NCBI GenBank assembly: GCA_034434835.1
Contig: DAOTXX010000177.1
Coordinates: forward strand, 57,827 to 121,826
Direction: 5' to 3'
Length of the DNA stretch: 64,000 nt
Source of the DNA: JBGLNJ01 sp034434835
Lineage (GTDB): Bacteria > Chloroflexota > Anaerolineae > Fen-1058
Under the pieces are notes generated by a model, which worked only from the letters and a program-made list of their open reading frames with translations, was not told where the DNA came from and searched no databases. Position 1 is the stretch's first letter. Every line of letters begins with the position of its first letter. A program made the position numbers and the translations under genes. Positions 16,885 to 29,319 of this stretch are shown piece after piece.

Positions 16885-18228
16885 CTAGGGCTTGATGATC
16901 GGCCCGGTGTACACGACCTCGAACGCGCTGCCTGGCACGGTCTTGAGCTGGTCGAGGTCGTCGTCATCCCAATGGGGATCGGTTGCACCTGTGATGTACC
17001 AACTGGAGCCATTGTCGGCGACGATCATGCCGTACTTTTTGAGTGCCTCCAGGATCACGCGCGCCTGGCCGGTGAAGCCGGAAATGTCATAGCTGGCTTT
17101 GAGCCGCAGCCGCAACCCCATCGGCGGCAGGTTCGGATCGGTGTAACTGCTGGCATAGTGCGTGGCTGGGTGAATGTATGCCCTCTGAGTACGCCAGACG
17201 GTGAATCGAACCGCGTGTCGGATCGAGCCGGACGCGACCTCGTCATAGCGCACCAGCCCGGGCAAGATCGGCAAGCCTGCGGCATCCGCCGAAGTCCAGC
17301 CGTCCGGGCGCAGCGCATTCGAGTTCAAGTTGAACACTGCGCCAGAATCGGCGAACCAGCCAGGACCATTGGAGTCTTTGAAGGCGCGGTACATCTCGTA
17401 TAACATACAGTTGCTCGAGTTGAGGACAAGCACGTGACGGTCACCATCGCTGTTGACTCCGCCTTCGATGGGCGCGTCTGGCGGGACGGGGTAAGGACCC
17501 GGATCACTTTCATCGCCATAGGCTGTGAAAGTGATCGGCACCATCGGCTGTATTGCAGTCACGACTGTGTAAGGGATCCCATAGGTTTGGTTCTCTCCAA
17601 AGTCGGCATGAAGGAATTTGTTACTGGTAGCATTGATGCTGGCGATGTAATTGGCTGAGTTGGAGTCAACCGGATCGTTGGAAATGTCGCGGTTCCAGGG
17701 GTTATCGGGCGGGAACACCCCGCATCCGGCGATGACCGGCACACCGAGATTACGCATGACCAATGGCAGATAGGTTGGTGGTACCTGCAACTGTTGAACA
17801 ATGATCAGGGGCGCGCCATACCGATCGTACTGCGTGCTCAACGAGTAAAAGCACCCGGCCTGGTATTCGACCAGACCCTGGACGGTGAGGTGATGCGTGA
17901 TATTGGGGCGCAAGAAAATGCTCACCGATACGGGCACGGAGGCTGAAAACGTACCGGTGACAACGGCTGTACCTGCCTCGCTCGTAACCGTGATCGCGCG
18001 CCCCCGGCCGAGTGTGACGTGGAGTGTTTGAGCCAGCAGCGTCGTGGGCGAGGTGACCGGGTCAACCCACAGTGGCTCCGGCGTTGCAGGCGGCGGACAG
18101 GCCAGCGGTGCGGCCCTTGCAGGAGAGGGGCTGGGGCTGCCACTCAGCGCGAACACGGCTGCCGCCAGGCAGAGGAAACCGATGAGCGCCAGACCGCATA
18201 TGAGAGTGTTGAATTGATCCTTGTCCAT
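16885..18228 (-). CDS. Secreted or membrane-anchored protein of unknown function
   Basis: I chose the ATG at 18228, five bases after AGGAGG. The 447-residue product has one N-terminal hydrophobic helix (residues 9-28) that could be a signal anchor, a Ser/Pro-rich linker, a region rich in beta strand, and then a conserved-looking C-terminal part with FPPDNPWNRDIS, VRFTVWRTQRAYIHPATHYAS and YGMIVADNGSSWYITG. Proteins with this C-terminal pattern occur in soil bacteria and remain uncharacterised as far as I know. A surface or carbohydrate-binding role would be a guess. Confidence 0.7.
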   Translation of the reverse strand: MDKDQFNTLICGLALIGFLCLAAAVFALSGSPSPSPARAAPLACPPPATPEPLWVDPVTSPTTLLAQTLHVTLGRGRAITVTSEAGTAVVTGTFSASVPVSVSIFLRPNITHHLTVQGLVEYQAGCFYSLSTQYDRYGAPLIIVQQLQVPPTYLPLVMRNLGVPVIAGCGVFPPDNPWNRDISNDPVDSNSANYIASINATSNKFLHADFGENQTYGIPYTVVTAIQPMVPITFTAYGDESDPGPYPVPPDAPIEGGVNSDGDRHVLVLNSSNCMLYEMYRAFKDSNGPGWFADSGAVFNLNSNALRPDGWTSADAAGLPILPGLVRYDEVASGSIRHAVRFTVWRTQRAYIHPATHYASSYTDPNLPPMGLRLRLKASYDISGFTGQARVILEALKKYGMIVADNGSSWYITGATDPHWDDDDLDQLKTVPGSAFEVVYTGPIIKP

Positions 18229-18395
18229 GCTCACCTCCTGCGCTCAAGCCTAGCACGAGAGGGCAAGTCGGCGCAATAGGAAAATGCTCCCTGCGTTTGA
18301 CAAACGGCTACAATCTTGTAGACTTACGCAGCGTGCTGCGTGATGCAATGCGCCACACGCACAAGACCCTTGCAACACCTGTCAGGAGTATCAAA

Positions 18396-22397
<4,002 letters not shown>

Positions 22398-22400
22398 ATC

Positions 22401-22429
22401 TTGACAACCTAGCCCCTACGCACTACAAT
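22401..22429 (+). promoter_or_regulatory. Promoter of the liv operon
   Basis: TTGACA (22401-22406), a 17-base spacer and TACAAT (22424-22429) lie immediately after the gyrA stop. Transcription would begin near 22436, giving a leader of about 200 bases before livJ. Confidence 0.75.
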
Positions 22430-22523
22430 ATGCGCAATCCTCGATGAGCATGTCAACTGAGCGAGTGTCCCCTGTTCGGTTGATTCTGGCTCAGGGTTCT
22501 GCCGAAAAGGAGGTGACTGCCCA

Positions 22524-22628
22524 ATGATCGGGGACGGCCATCCCCAGCATACAGCGCAGCCTCGCAAACAAAGGTTATTGAATTCGCCTCGGTCGGTCGC
22601 CTTGACCGGCCCCACCAGCTTTCAATAA
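22524..22628 (+). CDS. Small upstream ORF in the liv leader (34 residues)
   Basis: An ATG at 22524 follows AAGGAGGTGA (22507-22516), a nearly perfect match to the 16S anti-Shine-Dalgarno, at seven bases spacing. The ORF encodes 34 residues beginning MIGDGHPQHTAQPRK and ends 13 bases before livJ. A hairpin with arms TTATTGAA (22575-22582) and TTCAATAA (22621-22628) closes the region and ends exactly at its stop. There is no run of Leu, Ile or Val codons, so it is not a classical attenuation peptide. It could be a leader that couples translation to livJ, or a short independent protein. Confidence 0.45.
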   Translation: MIGDGHPQHTAQPRKQRLLNSPRSVALTGPTSFQ

Positions 22629-22641
22629 TCATGGAGGAGAA

Positions 22642-23931
22642 ATGAAAGCCCTGAAACTCTTCAGTCTTCTGGTTGTCGTGACAATGATCGTCACAGCGTG
22701 CGGCGGGGCCGCCACTCCGACGGCGGCGCCAGCCCAGCCCAAGGCTCCAGCCGCCTCCAAGGTCATCAAGATTTACGCCAGTTGGCCCATGCAGGGGGCG
22801 ATGATCCCCGAAGGCACGGCCATGCTCAACGCGGCCAAGCTAGCTATGGAAGAAGCCAAGAACGAAGTGGCTGGCTACAAGCTCGAACTGGTCTTTTTGG
22901 ATGACGCATCGCCCACGACCGGCTCCTGGGATGGCACCATCGAGGCGGGCAACGCTCAAAAGTGCATTGGCGACGAGAATTGTCTGGTTTACTTTGGCAC
23001 CTACAACTCTGGCGCGGCCAAGATCTCGATGCCCCTGACCAACAAGGCGGGCATAGCCCAGATCACTCCGGCCAACACCTATCCCGGCCTGACCAAGCCC
23101 AACAATGCCCCCGGTGAACCGGGCATTTATCGTCCTACGGGCAAGGTGAACTATTTCCGCACCCACGGGGCTGATGACCTGCAAGGCGCGGCCGGCGCGG
23201 CCTGGGCCAAGTGCCTGGGCTTCAAGAAGGTCTATATCCTGGACGACCGCCAGCTCTATGGCAAGGGTATCGCCGACGTCTTTGACAAGCGAGCCAAGGA
23301 GTTGGGCCTGGAGGTCGCCGGTCACGATGGCGTCGAATCTGTCAACATTGACTTTCGCGCGTTGCTCACCAAGGTCAAGGCCTCCGGCGCTGACCTGGTC
23401 TACTTTGGCGGCCTGGTGGATTCCGGCGGGCCTCAAATTATCCAGCAGATGGACGCCCTGGGCCTGTTCAAGGCTGGCGTCAAGATCATGTCGGAAGATG
23501 CTATGTACTCGGACGCAGTCCCGGCCGCCGTCAAGCCCGAGATCCTCAACGATAACCTGCTGGTGACCTTCCCCAGCCCCGCCGTGGATCAGCTCCCAAC
23601 CGACGTGGGCAAAAACTTTTACAAGAACTATAAGGCCAAGTATGGCGGCGATCCCATCGGCTGGGCGGTCTACTCTTACAACAGTATGCTAGTGATCCTG
23701 GATTCTATCAAGCGGGCGGCCTCCAAGCTGGATGCCGCCAAGACCGTGGACGAGCGGCGCGCAGCGATCCTGGACGCGATGCGCGCCACCAAGGACCTGC
23801 CGGGCGTCGCCGGGAACATCACTTTTGATGAAAACGGCGATCCGACCACCTACGTCATGTCGGGCTTTCTCTTCAAGGATGGCAAGTACGTCTACCAGCG
23901 TGCCATCGGCGGCGACATGAAGTGCCAGTAG
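22642..23931 (+). CDS. livJ: Branched-chain amino acid ABC transporter substrate-binding lipoprotein
   Basis: The 429-residue product has a lipoprotein signal peptide ending VTAC (Cys about residue 20), a Thr/Pro/Ala-rich linker, then a periplasmic binding protein type I fold (IYASWPMQGAMIPEG at the first strand, VYILDDRQLYGKG and the LVYFGGLVDSGGPQI hinge strand). ATGGAGGAG precedes the ATG. It is the first of five liv genes. The name reflects gene order and family; the ligand might be another amino acid, amide or urea. Confidence 0.88.
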   Translation: MKALKLFSLLVVVTMIVTACGGAATPTAAPAQPKAPAASKVIKIYASWPMQGAMIPEGTAMLNAAKLAMEEAKNEVAGYKLELVFLDDASPTTGSWDGTIEAGNAQKCIGDENCLVYFGTYNSGAAKISMPLTNKAGIAQITPANTYPGLTKPNNAPGEPGIYRPTGKVNYFRTHGADDLQGAAGAAWAKCLGFKKVYILDDRQLYGKGIADVFDKRAKELGLEVAGHDGVESVNIDFRALLTKVKASGADLVYFGGLVDSGGPQIIQQMDALGLFKAGVKIMSEDAMYSDAVPAAVKPEILNDNLLVTFPSPAVDQLPTDVGKNFYKNYKAKYGGDPIGWAVYSYNSMLVILDSIKRAASKLDAAKTVDERRAAILDAMRATKDLPGVAGNITFDENGDPTTYVMSGFLFKDGKYVYQRAIGGDMKCQ

Positions 23932-24007
23932 TGCCTAACTCAACCTGAGTCTACCCTGGCGAAGCCCGGCCGACCTTCGCCAGGGTAATTTCTAGGAGGC
24001 TGGCTAG

Positions 24008-24946
24008 ATGACCCAGACCGAACTGTTCGTCCAACTCCTCATCAACGGCTTCACCATCGGTTCCTACCTGGCCCTCATTGCCTTGGGCTACACTATGGTG
24101 TATGGGATCATCGAGTTGATCAACTTTGCCCACGGCGATGTGTACATGCTGGGCTTTATGATCTCTCTGACTTTCCTGGGCTTGCTGAGGGTGACGGGCC
24201 CCCTGGGAGGCTGGCAACTGTGGGCCGTGATCGTGGGCGTGATGCTCCTGACCATGCTCTGTACCGGGACAATCAACATGACCATAGACCGCGTTGCCTA
24301 TCGGCCGCTGCGCCATGCCCCTCGCCTGGCGGCCCTGATCACAGCCGTGGGCATGTCCTTTATGTTGGAGAACTTGGGGATGATCTGGAAAGGCCCCAGC
24401 CAGATCCTTTACCCCAACATCTTTCCTGCGATAGATATCCCCAACGACTTGTTGGGCATCAAGACGACCGTGCTCTTTACGACCAAGGATATTTTCCTGG
24501 TGGGCGTCACTGTGCCCCTGATGATCGTCTTGAATCTCTTTATCCGACGCACCAAGATGGGCAAGGCGATGCGCGCGACGGCCCAAGACCGCGAGGCGGC
24601 GGCCCTCATGGGCATCAACGTGGAGAACGTGATCCGCACGACCTTCTTTATTGGCGGCGCCCTGGCCGGAGCGGCCGGCATGGTGGTGGGTATCTATCTG
24701 AACACCGGACGCTACCTGATGGGCTTTGATGCTGGGCTCCTGGCCTTTACCTCGGCGGTCTTGGGGGGCATTGGCAATGTCGGCGGGGCTGTGTTGGGTG
24801 GCTATGTGATTGGCTTCCTCAACGCCTACAGCGATCAGTACCTCTCGTCCGAATGGACGCGAGCGCTTGTCTTCACGACCCTGATCCTGGTCCTGGTCTT
24901 CAAGCCCTCAGGGCTTTTGGGCCAGCGAGTGCCAGAAAAGTACTGA
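24008..24946 (+). CDS. livH: Branched-chain amino acid ABC transporter permease LivH
   Basis: The 312-residue membrane protein has about eight helices with the family's LINGFTIGSYLALIALGYTMVYGIIELINFAHG start (given only in part here: GYTMVYGIIELINFAHGD) and the cytoplasmic coupling segment MRATAQDREAAALMGINVE that contacts the ATPases. TAGGAGG-like spacing precedes the ATG. The stop overlaps a possible start of livM. Confidence 0.92.
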   Translation: MTQTELFVQLLINGFTIGSYLALIALGYTMVYGIIELINFAHGDVYMLGFMISLTFLGLLRVTGPLGGWQLWAVIVGVMLLTMLCTGTINMTIDRVAYRPLRHAPRLAALITAVGMSFMLENLGMIWKGPSQILYPNIFPAIDIPNDLLGIKTTVLFTTKDIFLVGVTVPLMIVLNLFIRRTKMGKAMRATAQDREAAALMGINVENVIRTTFFIGGALAGAAGMVVGIYLNTGRYLMGFDAGLLAFTSAVLGGIGNVGGAVLGGYVIGFLNAYSDQYLSSEWTRALVFTTLILVLVFKPSGLLGQRVPEKY

Positions 24947-24957
24947 TGGGGGTATCC

Positions 24958-26121
24958 ATGAGTGAAATCTGGCGTTCCTTGACCGCCCCCTGGCGGGCAT
25001 TACCGGCCGGACAGCGACGGATCATCGCTTGGGTTATTGGGGGCTTGCTGCTCCTGGTCTTTCCGGTGGTGGACAAGGCCCTCAAATTGCAGACCCTCAA
25101 CGATGTCACCGATGTGATGGTTCTGGTTATCCTGGCCCTGGGTCTGAACATCGTGGTGGGCTATGCCGGCCTGCTCGACCTGGGCTATGCCGCCTTTTTT
25201 GCCATCGGCGCCTACGTGACCGGCATCCTGACCTGGCCGGCGCACCACCTGGAATGGAATTTCTGGATCGTCATTTGGGCGGCGGTGATCGTGGCAGCCC
25301 TTTTTGGCATTGTCATTGGCACCCCGACCCTGCGCCTGCGAGGCGATTACCTGGCAATTGTCACCCTGGCCTTTGGGGAGATCGTGCCGGTCGTCTTCCG
25401 CAACCTGGGCAGTGTGACGATCGGCATCGGGCCGTGGCGGCTGCTCAACAACTTTAACTTGACCAACGGCGTGCAGGGGCTTAACCCGGTGGGGCGGCCG
25501 TGGATCGGTAATTTCGAGTTCGGCTTTGACCCTATGCCCTGGTATTATTTGATCCTGCTCATTGCGGCCCTGGTGATCTTTACCAACGTGCGCTTGCAAA
25601 ACTCTCGTCTGGGCCGGGCCTGGATGGCAATGCGGGAGGACGAGACAGCCGCCGATTGTATGGGCGTGGATCCGATCAAAACCAAGCTGCTGGCCTTTGC
25701 CTTGGGCGCTTCGTTCTCCGGGTTTTCGGGAGCCTTTTACGCGGCCAAGCTGCAGGCGATCTTTCCCGAGCTGTTCAAGTTCAACCTGTCCATTATGATC
25801 CTATGCATGGTGATTCTGGGCGGCATGGGCAACATCAAGGGCGTGGTGATCGGCGGCATGCTCATTCAACTCTTTGATCGGGTGATCCTGACCCAGACCA
25901 CCCTCCTGGCCCGCAGTCTGGGTCGGACCTTGAGTATTGCTCCATTGACCACGATAGACCTCTCTCTGTGGCGGTGGTTCTTCTTTGGCCTGACTATGGT
26001 GATCGTCATGGTGATCAAGCCGGAAGGCCTCTTTCCCAGCGCTGCCCGCCGCGCCGAGCTTCACGCGGCAGAAGAGGAGGGCGCCGAAGAGGAACGCGTC
26101 GCCACTGCCAGCGCATCGTGA
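24958..26121 (+). CDS. livM: Branched-chain amino acid ABC transporter permease LivM
   Basis: I chose the ATG at 24958; an in-frame ATG at 24946 overlaps the livH stop. The 387-residue product has an N-terminal cytoplasmic segment and about nine helices, with GLNIVVGYAGLLDLGYAAFF and the coupling segment WMAMREDETAADCMGVD typical of LivM. The C-terminal tail is acidic (AAEEEGAEEER). Confidence 0.92.
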   Translation: MSEIWRSLTAPWRALPAGQRRIIAWVIGGLLLLVFPVVDKALKLQTLNDVTDVMVLVILALGLNIVVGYAGLLDLGYAAFFAIGAYVTGILTWPAHHLEWNFWIVIWAAVIVAALFGIVIGTPTLRLRGDYLAIVTLAFGEIVPVVFRNLGSVTIGIGPWRLLNNFNLTNGVQGLNPVGRPWIGNFEFGFDPMPWYYLILLIAALVIFTNVRLQNSRLGRAWMAMREDETAADCMGVDPIKTKLLAFALGASFSGFSGAFYAAKLQAIFPELFKFNLSIMILCMVILGGMGNIKGVVIGGMLIQLFDRVILTQTTLLARSLGRTLSIAPLTTIDLSLWRWFFFGLTMVIVMVIKPEGLFPSAARRAELHAAEEEGAEEERVATASAS

Positions 26122-26136
26122 AGGAGGAACATACCC

Positions 26137-26973
26137 ATGGCATTATTGGAATGTCATCGAGTCACCAAGCAATTCGGCGGTCTGACCGCCGTGAACGATC
26201 TGGATTTGAGCATCGAGAACGGCATGATCGCCAGTCTCATCGGGCCTAATGGTGCGGGCAAGACCACCTTGTTCAACATGGTCTCTGGATTTTACAAGCC
26301 CACGTCGGGCCGTCTGCTCTTTGAGGGCAAAGAGATCAGCGGACTGCGTCCCAACCGGGTGACTGCTCGAGGCCTTGGCCGCACCTTCCAGAATATTCGG
26401 CTCTTTGCCAACATGACTGCCTTGGAGAATGTGCTGGTGGGCATGAACTGTCGTCTGACAGCCACCTGGGTCGGCTCGCTGCTGCGGCCCCCGGCTGTGG
26501 TGCAGGAGGAGGCAAAGGCTCGCCGGCGCGCCCTGGAGCTTTTGGCCTACGTGGGCCTGGGCGGCCAGGGCGAGACGCTCGCCAAGAATCTGCCCTATGG
26601 GCTGCAGCGACGCCTGGAGATCGCCCGCGCCTTGGCCACGGAACCCAAGCTCCTCCTCCTGGACGAGCCGACGGCCGGCATGAACCCCCAAGAGACCGTA
26701 GACGCCATGGCCCTGATCAAGCGCATCCGCGACGAACTGGGCATCACCATCTTGCTGATCGAGCACGACATGAAAGTAGTGATGGGCATCTCGGAGCGCA
26801 TCACCGTGCTCGACTATGGCACCAAGATCTCGGAGGGCACCCCCGAACAAGTGCGGGCCGACCCCAAGGTCATCGAAGCCTATTTGGGCAAAGGGGTCGC
26901 CATGAGAACTGGGGAGGCACGGAGAGTGGGCGCCCCGGTGAGCCAAGAGGTAGTCACAAAGGCAGGGAGATAA
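26137..26973 (+). CDS. livG: Branched-chain amino acid ABC transporter ATP-binding protein LivG
   Basis: The 278-residue ATPase has Walker A GPNGAGKTT, the LivG-type signature LPYGLQRRLEIARAL and Walker B LLLLDEPTAGMNP, followed by IEHDMKVVMGI at the H-loop. AAGGAGG precedes the start. About 20 residues beyond the usual LivG end form a polar tail without known role. Confidence 0.92.
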   Translation: MALLECHRVTKQFGGLTAVNDLDLSIENGMIASLIGPNGAGKTTLFNMVSGFYKPTSGRLLFEGKEISGLRPNRVTARGLGRTFQNIRLFANMTALENVLVGMNCRLTATWVGSLLRPPAVVQEEAKARRRALELLAYVGLGGQGETLAKNLPYGLQRRLEIARALATEPKLLLLDEPTAGMNPQETVDAMALIKRIRDELGITILLIEHDMKVVMGISERITVLDYGTKISEGTPEQVRADPKVIEAYLGKGVAMRTGEARRVGAPVSQEVVTKAGR

Positions 26974-26977
26974 GAAT

Positions 26978-27691
26978 ATGGCCTTGCTAGAACTCTCTGA
27001 CGTCCATACCTACTACGGCAATATCCACGCGCTCAAGGGCATCTCGATCACGGTGGACAAGGGCGAGATCGTCACCCTCATCGGCTCGAACGGGGCCGGC
27101 AAGAGCACCACCCTCAAGACCATCTCCGGTGTGCTGCACCCCAAAGAGGGAACCATCACCCTGGAGGGAAATCGCATAGATCATGTCCCACCCCACGACA
27201 TCGTGGCGCTGGGCATTTGTCAGGCACCAGAAGGACGGCGCATCTTTCCTCGCCTGACCACGCTAGAGAACCTGGAGATGGGAGCATTTCACCGCACGGA
27301 CCGAGCCGGCATCCAGGAAGATATGGAACGGGTCTTTAGCCTCTTTCCTCGGTTAAAAGAGCGACAAAACCAGCAAGGCGGCACCCTCTCCGGCGGGGAG
27401 CAGCAGATGCTCGCCATCGGCCGCGCCTTGATGTCTCGTCCGCGTATCTTGCTTCTGGACGAGCCTAGCATGGGTCTCTCGCCAGTGCTGGTAGAGACGA
27501 TCTTTCAAATCATCCAGGACATTCACGCTCAGGGCACGCCGATCCTGCTGGTTGAACAGAACGCTCACATGGCCCTGCAGGTCGCCGGCCGGGGGTACGT
27601 GCTGCAGACCGGCCGCATAGTGCTGCACGATACAGCCGACAACCTCAGACAGAACGAGATGGTGCGCAAGGCTTACCTGGGCGAATCGTAA
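26978..27691 (+). CDS. livF: Branched-chain amino acid ABC transporter ATP-binding protein LivF
   Basis: The 237-residue ATPase has Walker A GSNGAGKST, signature LSGGEQQMLAIGRAL, Walker B LLLDEPSMGLSP and VEQNAHMAL at the H-loop, all diagnostic of LivF. It starts four bases after livG and closes the operon; a palindrome follows at 27762. Confidence 0.93.
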   Translation: MALLELSDVHTYYGNIHALKGISITVDKGEIVTLIGSNGAGKSTTLKTISGVLHPKEGTITLEGNRIDHVPPHDIVALGICQAPEGRRIFPRLTTLENLEMGAFHRTDRAGIQEDMERVFSLFPRLKERQNQQGGTLSGGEQQMLAIGRALMSRPRILLLDEPSMGLSPVLVETIFQIIQDIHAQGTPILLVEQNAHMALQVAGRGYVLQTGRIVLHDTADNLRQNEMVRKAYLGES

Positions 27692-27761
27692 AGCCAGGCC
27701 TTGCCGCGGAGCTTGTCTGTATGGCTCGGAACCTCGCTCCTGTCGGACCTTTCATCCTCAG

Positions 27762-27793
27762 AGACCTCGCAGGTCTTTGGACCTGCGAGGTCT
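27762..27793. repeat. Perfect 14-bp hairpin after the liv operon
   Basis: AGACCTCGCAGGTC (27762-27775) and its exact complement (27780-27793) flank a TTTG loop. There is no T-run on either side, so it is more likely a dispersed palindrome than an intrinsic terminator, though it could stabilise the 3' end of the liv mRNA. The rest of 27692-27959 has no gene. Confidence 0.7.
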
Positions 27794-27959
27794 GACCGAC
27801 TGCGTGTGACTTCTATCGCCTTTTTGCGCTCTCAATTGTCACTAGAACAGTTTGATCGAAAGTGATAGGATCAGATCGGCAGACGCTTGACAGGGGCTGG
27901 TTCTGATCCTCAAGCCCCGAGGGCGCGCTTTTGCTAATCTGATGGAAAGGATAAAACAC

Positions 27960-29291
27960 ATGTCTAGTCAAACCGATCATCCGTTGACCAGTGCAGAGAT
28001 CGTGGAACTCAACCGCAAGCACACCTTCTTCTCCTGGTCCGTCCAAAAGGACGTCAAGCCCATCCCGGTGGCGAGTGGAAAGGGCATATATTACTGGGAC
28101 GCCGATGGCAGGCGATACCTGGATTTCTCTTCACAGCTCATGAGCCTCAACGTGGGGTATCAGCATCCCAAGATTGTCGCGGCCATCCAGGAGCAGGCGA
28201 CCAGGCTTTGCGCAGCCCACCCGAACACGGCGACCGAACCCCGTGGGATGTTGGGACGGCTGATCGCCGAGGTGACCCCGGGCGATCTCAATAAGGTATT
28301 TTTCACCTTGGGCGGGGCCGAGGCGAACGAGAACGCTGTCAAGTTCGCACGCCTCTACACGGGCAAACACAAGATCATTGCCCGCTACCGGTCGTATCAC
28401 GGCGCGACGTATGGCGCGATTACGCTGTCGGGCGACTATCGCCGGCCCCCGGTTGAGCCGGGCATCCCGGGCGTGATCCACGTGTTCGATCCGTATTGCT
28501 ACCGCTGCGTTTTCGGGTACACGCGTGAAACGTGTCACCGCGAGTGCATCACGCACATCGAAGAGGCGATCAGGTTTGAGAATCCCGATACGGTGGCCGC
28601 AGTGTTCATGGAAGGCGTCACCGGATCGAACGGCATCATCGTGCCGCCGGATGACTATTGGCCGCGCCTGCGCGAGATCACCCAAAAGTATGGCATCCTG
28701 CTGGTCTCGGACGAGGTGATGAGCGGTTTTGGCCGCACGGGCGAGTGGTTCGCCGTGAACCACTGGAACGTCGTGCCCGACATGATCACGATGGCTAAAG
28801 GTCTCACGTCAAGCTATCTGCCGTTGGGGGCGGTGGCGGTCTCTGAGCCAATCGCGCAGTACTTTGACGACAAGTATCTGTACATGGGGCTGACGTACTT
28901 TGGGCATCCCATGTCGTGCGCGGCCGGCGTCGCGGCGATCAATGTTTATAAAGAAGATCGCCTGATCGAGAACTCCAAGACGCTGGGTAAGGTCTTGGGC
29001 GAGGAGCTGGAGCGCATCAAGCAAGCGCACGCTTGTGTCGGTGATGTGCGCTATATCGGCCTCTTTTCAGTGCTCGAATTGGTCAAGGATCGAACGACCA
29101 AAGAGCCGATGGATGCGGCGACGATGGGCGCGATTCGGAATCAATTGGTCGCGGACGGGCTGACGACCTTTGTCAATCAGAACTGGATCTTTGCTTGCCC
29201 GCCGTTGTGCATCACACGCGACGAACTGCTGACCGGCCTGGGCATCATCGAAAAATCGCTAGCCATTGCCGATGCCAAAGCCAGGGCGTGA
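27960..29291 (+). CDS. Class III PLP-dependent aminotransferase
   Basis: I chose the ATG at 27960 (MSSQTDHPLTS), nine bases after GAAAGG; ATG 27942 is in frame but overlaps that site. The 443-residue product has class III features: LDFSSQLMSLNVGYQHPKI (part), FTLGGAEANENAVKFAR, SYHGATYGAI, the acidic VSDEVMSGFGRTGEWF and the PLP lysine in TMAKGLTSSYLPLGA. Closest by pattern to taurine:pyruvate and omega-amino-acid aminotransferases. With the dehydrogenase that follows, a plausible path is conversion of beta-alanine or 3-aminoisobutyrate to its semialdehyde and then to an acyl-CoA. Confidence 0.85.
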   Translation: MSSQTDHPLTSAEIVELNRKHTFFSWSVQKDVKPIPVASGKGIYYWDADGRRYLDFSSQLMSLNVGYQHPKIVAAIQEQATRLCAAHPNTATEPRGMLGRLIAEVTPGDLNKVFFTLGGAEANENAVKFARLYTGKHKIIARYRSYHGATYGAITLSGDYRRPPVEPGIPGVIHVFDPYCYRCVFGYTRETCHRECITHIEEAIRFENPDTVAAVFMEGVTGSNGIIVPPDDYWPRLREITQKYGILLVSDEVMSGFGRTGEWFAVNHWNVVPDMITMAKGLTSSYLPLGAVAVSEPIAQYFDDKYLYMGLTYFGHPMSCAAGVAAINVYKEDRLIENSKTLGKVLGEELERIKQAHACVGDVRYIGLFSVLELVKDRTTKEPMDAATMGAIRNQLVADGLTTFVNQNWIFACPPLCITRDELLTGLGIIEKSLAIADAKARA

Positions 29292-29319
29292 TCAATCCAT
29301 CCCAAGGGGACAAAACGAT

